Shown: positions 60,567 to 64,000 of the stretch, piece after piece | Layout of the letters: every line of letters starts with the position of its first letter | How positions within the stretch are numbered: position 1 is the stretch's first letter | Assembly: GCF_030219325.1 (NCBI RefSeq) | Contig: NZ_CP126625.1 | Span: 62,001-126,000 of the forward strand | Length of the DNA: 64,000 bases | Source: Geothrix sp. | Lineage (GTDB): Bacteria > Acidobacteriota > Holophagae > Holophagales > Holophagaceae | Reading direction: 5' to 3' | Translations under genes and position numbers: made by a program | Notes under the pieces: model-generated | What the model was told of the DNA's origin: nothing | Seen by the model: the letters and a program-made list of their open reading frames with translations, nothing else | The model's database searches: none

Positions 60567-61795
60567 TGAGCGGGGCTTTCGAACCCGTCCACATCCCGCG
60601 CCTCCAGGAGCGGGGTCATCTCGGCATCAAGTGCGGCCTCGAGAACATCCAGGCCCTGCTCAATGGACTGGGCCGACCCGACGCGGGCTTTCCCGTGGTG
60701 CTCATCGCGGGCACCAACGGCAAGGGCAGCACGGGGGCCTTCCTGGCCCACATGCTCAGGGCCGCCGGCTTCGTGGTGGGCTGGACCACCTCACCCCACC
60801 TGATGGACGTCACCGAGCGCATCTGGGTGGATGGCGAGCCCATCGGGGAAGGGGCCCTGGACCTGCTCCTGGGCGAGGCCTTCGAGGCCGAGGTCCAGGC
60901 GGGCCTTCAGGCCACCTACTTCGAGTTGATGATCACGGCCGCCCTCTCGGCGTTCCGCATGACCGGCGTGGAGGTGGCCCTGGTGGAGGTGGGCATGGGC
61001 GGCCGCTGGGACGCCACCAATGCTACGGAGCCCATCCTGACCGTGCTGACCACCGTGGGGCTGGACCATCAGCAGTACCTCGGCGACACCCGCGAGGCCA
61101 TCGCTCGGGAGAAGCTCTGCACCGCCCGCGACGGCCGACCCCTCGTGCTGGGACCGGGCCTGGACCCCGAGTGGATCCGCCCGCTGCTGCCCTGCGCCCC
61201 GACCCTGCATCCGGCTCCCCGCCTGGGACCCGTGGACATCCGCTGGGACCACTCACGGGTAGAGGGGAGGCGGGTGGGGCTGGCCGGCCTGCACCAGCTG
61301 GACAACCTGGCCACGGCCTTCGAGGCGATCCGCCAGCTCCAGGCCCTGGGGTTTCCCGTCCCGGACGAGCGGCTCTGGACGGGCGTGGCCGAGACCCGGT
61401 GGCCCGGTCGGCTCTGGAAGGTTCCGGAGCTGGAGGCCGTCTGGATGGACGGCGCCCACAACCCCGATGGCGCCCGCGCCCTGGCGGATCACGCCCTGGC
61501 CTGCGGGGTGCGCCCCCACCTCTACGTGGGCTCCATGGGCGACAAGGACCTCGCCGGAGTGGCCCGCGAACTGAAGCGGATGCGACCCCTCTCCGTGACC
61601 TTCGTGCAGGGGGACGCCCCGCGTTACGCCACCCATGCCGAACTCGGGGAGGCCTGGGGCCTCGAGGCCCCTCTGCTGACGGTGCGGGAGGCCGCGGTCC
61701 ACCTGCGGGCCATGGCCGAGGCGCCCCGCCTGGTGACGGGCTCGCTCTACCTCCTGGGGGACCTGCTCCGGGAGCTGGACATCCGGCCCTTCTGA
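60566..61795 (+). CDS. folC: Folylpolyglutamate/dihydrofolate synthase
   Basis: 409 residues. Mur-ligase-family ATPase: VVLIAGTNGKGSTGAFLAHM P-loop near residue 45, TSPHLMDVTERI, VALVEVGMGGRWDATNA, TTVGLDHQQYLGDT and WMDGAHNPDGARAL in the C-terminal domain. It adds glutamate to folates and may also make dihydrofolate. ATG 60566 overlaps the accD stop (TGATG); open sequence further upstream is inside accD. Confidence 0.95.
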   Translation: MSGAFEPVHIPRLQERGHLGIKCGLENIQALLNGLGRPDAGFPVVLIAGTNGKGSTGAFLAHMLRAAGFVVGWTTSPHLMDVTERIWVDGEPIGEGALDLLLGEAFEAEVQAGLQATYFELMITAALSAFRMTGVEVALVEVGMGGRWDATNATEPILTVLTTVGLDHQQYLGDTREAIAREKLCTARDGRPLVLGPGLDPEWIRPLLPCAPTLHPAPRLGPVDIRWDHSRVEGRRVGLAGLHQLDNLATAFEAIRQLQALGFPVPDERLWTGVAETRWPGRLWKVPELEAVWMDGAHNPDGARALADHALACGVRPHLYVGSMGDKDLAGVARELKRMRPLSVTFVQGDAPRYATHAELGEAWGLEAPLLTVREAAVHLRAMAEAPRLVTGSLYLLGDLLRELDIRPF

Positions 61796-61842
61796 GAGTG
61801 CCTAACTAAGGGTCCACCCCGCCTCCTGCCGATGAGCACCCC

Positions 61843-62511
61843 ATGCGGCGTCTGCTCCTCAGCCTCGGATTCGCCGGTGCCCTCGGCGCCCAGGTCCCCC
61901 TCCACATCGTGGCCGTGGAGCGGAGGGGGCTCCCGCCCTTTGAAGCAGCGGACCGGATCTACCGGCTGGATGGCGGGCAGAACCAGGGCCTCCGCGTGGG
62001 TGACCGTCTGCTCGTGAAGCGGAGCGGCGAGCCCCAGGCCATCGGCCACCTCCGGGTGGTCGAGGTGCGCGGAGACCAATGCGAATCGCACTTCGAGCCG
62101 AAGGGATCCACCTACCCCATGAAGGGGGATCTCGCACTCCGCGAAGAGCTGAAGTGGTTGCCTGTGCCAGGGCCATTGAATGTCGACCCGCTGCCCAGGG
62201 CCCTCCATCCCGCCGTCTCGCACGAGGCGCCGCCAAGGGAGGGGCTGCTCTTCTTCCTGCCCCAGCAGGCAGAGCTGAGCCCGGCGGGACTGAAGAAGCT
62301 GGAGGCATGGGTCAGTGACTGGGGCGCCGAGGGGCGATGGGCCGTGCAGGTGCCTTCGGCCAAGGCTCTGCCCGCGGCCCTCCAGAAGCGGAGGGCGGAG
62401 GCCCTCCTGGCAGCCCTCCGTTCGCTGGGCGTGGCCGAGGCCAAGCTCGAGACCCTGCCGAGAACGGCCGAAGGCAGGTACGACCCGGCCTGGATCCGCC
62501 ACTGGGACTAG
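61843..62511 (+). CDS. Exported protein of unknown function
   Basis: 222 residues. MRRLLLSLGFAGALGAQ is a signal peptide. A short beta domain follows (YRLDGGQNQGLRVGDRLLVK, IGHLRVVEVRGDQCESHF), resembling the small barrels of periplasmic FlgT-like or assembly proteins. The C-terminal part (LSPAGLKKLEAWVSDWGAEG, KRRAEALLAALRSLGV) looks like an OmpA-type peptidoglycan-binding fold, but the key residues are not clear. It follows folC by 47 nt and precedes the cation-efflux gene by 16 nt. Confidence 0.65.
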   Translation: MRRLLLSLGFAGALGAQVPLHIVAVERRGLPPFEAADRIYRLDGGQNQGLRVGDRLLVKRSGEPQAIGHLRVVEVRGDQCESHFEPKGSTYPMKGDLALREELKWLPVPGPLNVDPLPRALHPAVSHEAPPREGLLFFLPQQAELSPAGLKKLEAWVSDWGAEGRWAVQVPSAKALPAALQKRRAEALLAALRSLGVAEAKLETLPRTAEGRYDPAWIRHWD

Positions 62512-62527
62512 GCGCTAACCTGAATCC

Positions 62528-63430
62528 ATGTCCACTGGTTCAGCCCGCGCCGTCGCCCTCGCCTTGGCCGCCAACGGCGGCATCGCCCTGTCCAAGTTCG
62601 CGGTGTTCCTCCTCACGGGCAGCTCCAGCCTGCTGACCGAGGCCATCCACTCCACCGCGGATTGCGCCAACCAGGTGCTGCTCTTCATCGGCATGAAGCA
62701 GGGCGCCAGGCCCCCGAGTCCCAGGCACCCCCTGGGCCATGGCCAGGCGGCCTTCGTGGCCAGCTTCCTGGTGGCGCTGCTCCTCTTCACCGTGGGCGGC
62801 CTCTACTCCCTGGTGGAAGGCGTGCACAAGATCCGCCACCCCGAGCAGCCGCATCACCTGGGCTGGGCCATCGGGCTCCTGCTCCTGGCCATCGGACTGG
62901 AGGGCTGGTCACTGCGGGGCGCCCTGCGGGCGGCGGAGCCTGAACGCCGGGGCCGCTCCCTCCTGCGCTACTTGCAGCGCTCCAGCAGCACGGAGCTGGT
63001 GGTGGTGCTGGCCGAGGACATCGCCGCACTGCTGGGCCTCGTGTTCGCCCTGGCCGCCGTGCTGCTCACGCTGCTGACGGGCAACCCGGTGTGGGATGGC
63101 GTCGGCAGCGTGGCCATCGGCCTCCTGCTCATTGGCGTGGCGGCCTTCGTGGGGGTGGAGGTGACGAGCCTGCTGATGAACGAGGCACCGCCCCTCGCCC
63201 TGCGGGCGGCCATCCGGACCGCGGTGGACGAGGACCCCGCCGTGGAGCACGTGCTGAACCTGGTGGCCGTGATCGTGGGCAGCGAACGCCTGATGGTGGC
63301 CCTTCAGGTGAAGTTCCGGGAGCAACCCAGCGGCACGGCCCTGGTGGAGGCCATCAACGCCCTGGAGCGCCGGCTCCACGAGTGCTTTCCGCAGATCCAG
63401 CATCTCTTCGTCGAACCCGATCTGGACTGA
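62528..63430 (+). CDS. Cation diffusion facilitator (CDF) transporter
   Basis: 300 residues with about five or six membrane helices and a C-terminal cytoplasmic domain. Helix II carries the metal site in LLTEAIHSTADCANQVLL (His and Asp four residues apart) and helix V the partner in VLAEDIAALLGLVFAL. The C-terminal part (HVLNLVAVIVGSERLMVALQ, INALERRLHECFPQIQHLFV) has the ferredoxin-like fold of CDF proteins. It exports Zn2+, Mn2+ or similar ions in exchange for protons; the His-Asp pattern suits zinc-group or manganese-group members, which I cannot separate. Convergent with the next gene. Confidence 0.9.
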   Translation: MSTGSARAVALALAANGGIALSKFAVFLLTGSSSLLTEAIHSTADCANQVLLFIGMKQGARPPSPRHPLGHGQAAFVASFLVALLLFTVGGLYSLVEGVHKIRHPEQPHHLGWAIGLLLLAIGLEGWSLRGALRAAEPERRGRSLLRYLQRSSSTELVVVLAEDIAALLGLVFALAAVLLTLLTGNPVWDGVGSVAIGLLLIGVAAFVGVEVTSLLMNEAPPLALRAAIRTAVDEDPAVEHVLNLVAVIVGSERLMVALQVKFREQPSGTALVEAINALERRLHECFPQIQHLFVEPDLD

Positions 63431-64000
63431 TCAGGGCAGCTCGGAGGCCCCCAGGCGGAAGGTCTGTCCGAGCGCGCCGTAGTTGGGCCCGGCCACCGAG
63501 GCCAGTCGCGAGATCGGCGTCCAGCAACTGGCGTCGGCGCAGTCATGCTCGGTGCTCCAGATGCGCTCGGCGGCATGGGTGACCAGGACATCCAGGAGGA
63601 CGAGGGTGCTGGCGGGGCCCAGTTCCAGCTCGCGGTTGAGGCGGCACTCCAGGGCCACGGGGGCGTCCTTGAGGCGGGGAGGCACCACCAGGTCCGCTGC
63701 CTCGGTGGTGAGCCCGAGGCGCTCCACTTCGCTGATGTCCGGGTCCACCTCGGCGGCGCTGGCGTGGAGGGCCTCCAGCAGGGGCAGGTCCGCCAGATGC
63801 ACCACGGCCTCTCCGGAGGTCCGCAGGTTGTGGTGGGTGTCCTTCAGGGAGCCGTCCTTCCGGCGGCCCAAAGTGATGGCCAGCATGGGTGGCCCGAAGA
63901 TGCCCATGAAGCTGCTGAAGGGGGCGAGGTTCACCCGGCCCGATCCGTCCATGGTCGTGATCCAGGCGATGGGCCGCGGGATCACCAGGCTGGAGAGGAT
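63431..64000 (-). CDS. Flavin reductase family protein (N-terminus beyond window)
   Basis: The 190 visible codons lack the start. The family pattern begins at the edge with SSLVIPRPIAWITTMDGSGR and continues with NLAPFSSFMGIFGPPMLAIT (FMN-binding), KDTHHNLRTSGEAVVHLAD and LECRLNRELELGPASTLVL. Such proteins bind FMN and reduce it or act on small substrates. A GTG at 63985 would cut into the conserved PRPIA motif, so the true start lies outside. It ends one nt after the convergent CDF gene. Confidence 0.88.
   Translation of the reverse strand: MLSSLVIPRPIAWITTMDGSGRVNLAPFSSFMGIFGPPMLAITLGRRKDGSLKDTHHNLRTSGEAVVHLADLPLLEALHASAAEVDPDISEVERLGLTTEAADLVVPPRLKDAPVALECRLNRELELGPASTLVLLDVLVTHAAERIWSTEHDCADASCWTPISRLASVAGPNYGALGQTFRLGASELP

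Overview
The window is GC-rich bacterial DNA with tightly packed, often translationally coupled genes. It comes from a Gram-negative cell (MsbA-type exporter, outer-membrane barrel protein, lipoproteins) that swims with flagella. ThyX, DUF1501/DUF1800 secreted proteins, a Ser/Thr kinase, a DUF4388 protein and DUF5916 together suggest an Acidobacteriota-like organism, perhaps of the Holophagae. That placement is inference; no rRNA or other decisive marker is present.

Layout. 1-12.4 kb: metabolic and envelope genes (exported HIT protein, transaldolase, thyX, aminotransferase, a CBM9/DUF5916 barrel, DUF192, a decayed phosphoesterase, TauE permease) and a secreted cytochrome-like/DUF1800/DUF1501 operon. 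12.4-23.4 kb, all on the reverse strand: queA-msbA, a lipoprotein/sigma/membrane-regulator/TPR operon with 4-nt overlaps, and kinase-rnc-HisA-like-helical repeat. 23.49-23.76 kb: a short non-coding element with terminal inverted repeats.

25.4-48.5 kb is a flagellin and glycosylation island. Three tandem TPR-GT41 (SPINDLY/OGT-like) glycosyltransferases lead into a CDP-sugar operon: rfbF, rfbG, a 3,5-epimerase, two sugar C-methyltransferase-type proteins, a reductase/epimerase and a CmcI-type methyltransferase. Then come a tandemly duplicated flagellin-flaG pair, fliD, fliS and a FliT-sized ORF. On the opposite strand lie a protein with three FkbM methyltransferase domains and a fourth, canonical GT41 enzyme, followed by a second FliS-like gene. 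The likely logic is that very short (201-residue) flagellins are decorated with a methylated, possibly branched deoxysugar made and attached by the neighbouring enzymes. The two flagellin leaders share paired hairpins with GGA loops, one at the ribosome-binding site, as expected for CsrA-type control. Two of the GT41 genes appear to start at CTG.

48.7-64 kb: an M4 metallopeptidase with eight near-identical Ig-like repeats; upp; an indole-glycerol-phosphate-synthase-like barrel that has lost its catalytic lysines and runs in frame into a histone H1-like Lys/Ala tail with its own internal start; then housekeeping genes eno, ftsB-like, dapF, parA, parB, accD, folC, an exported protein, a cation-efflux protein and a truncated flavin reductase.

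No rRNA, tRNA, CRISPR array or transposase gene was recognised.
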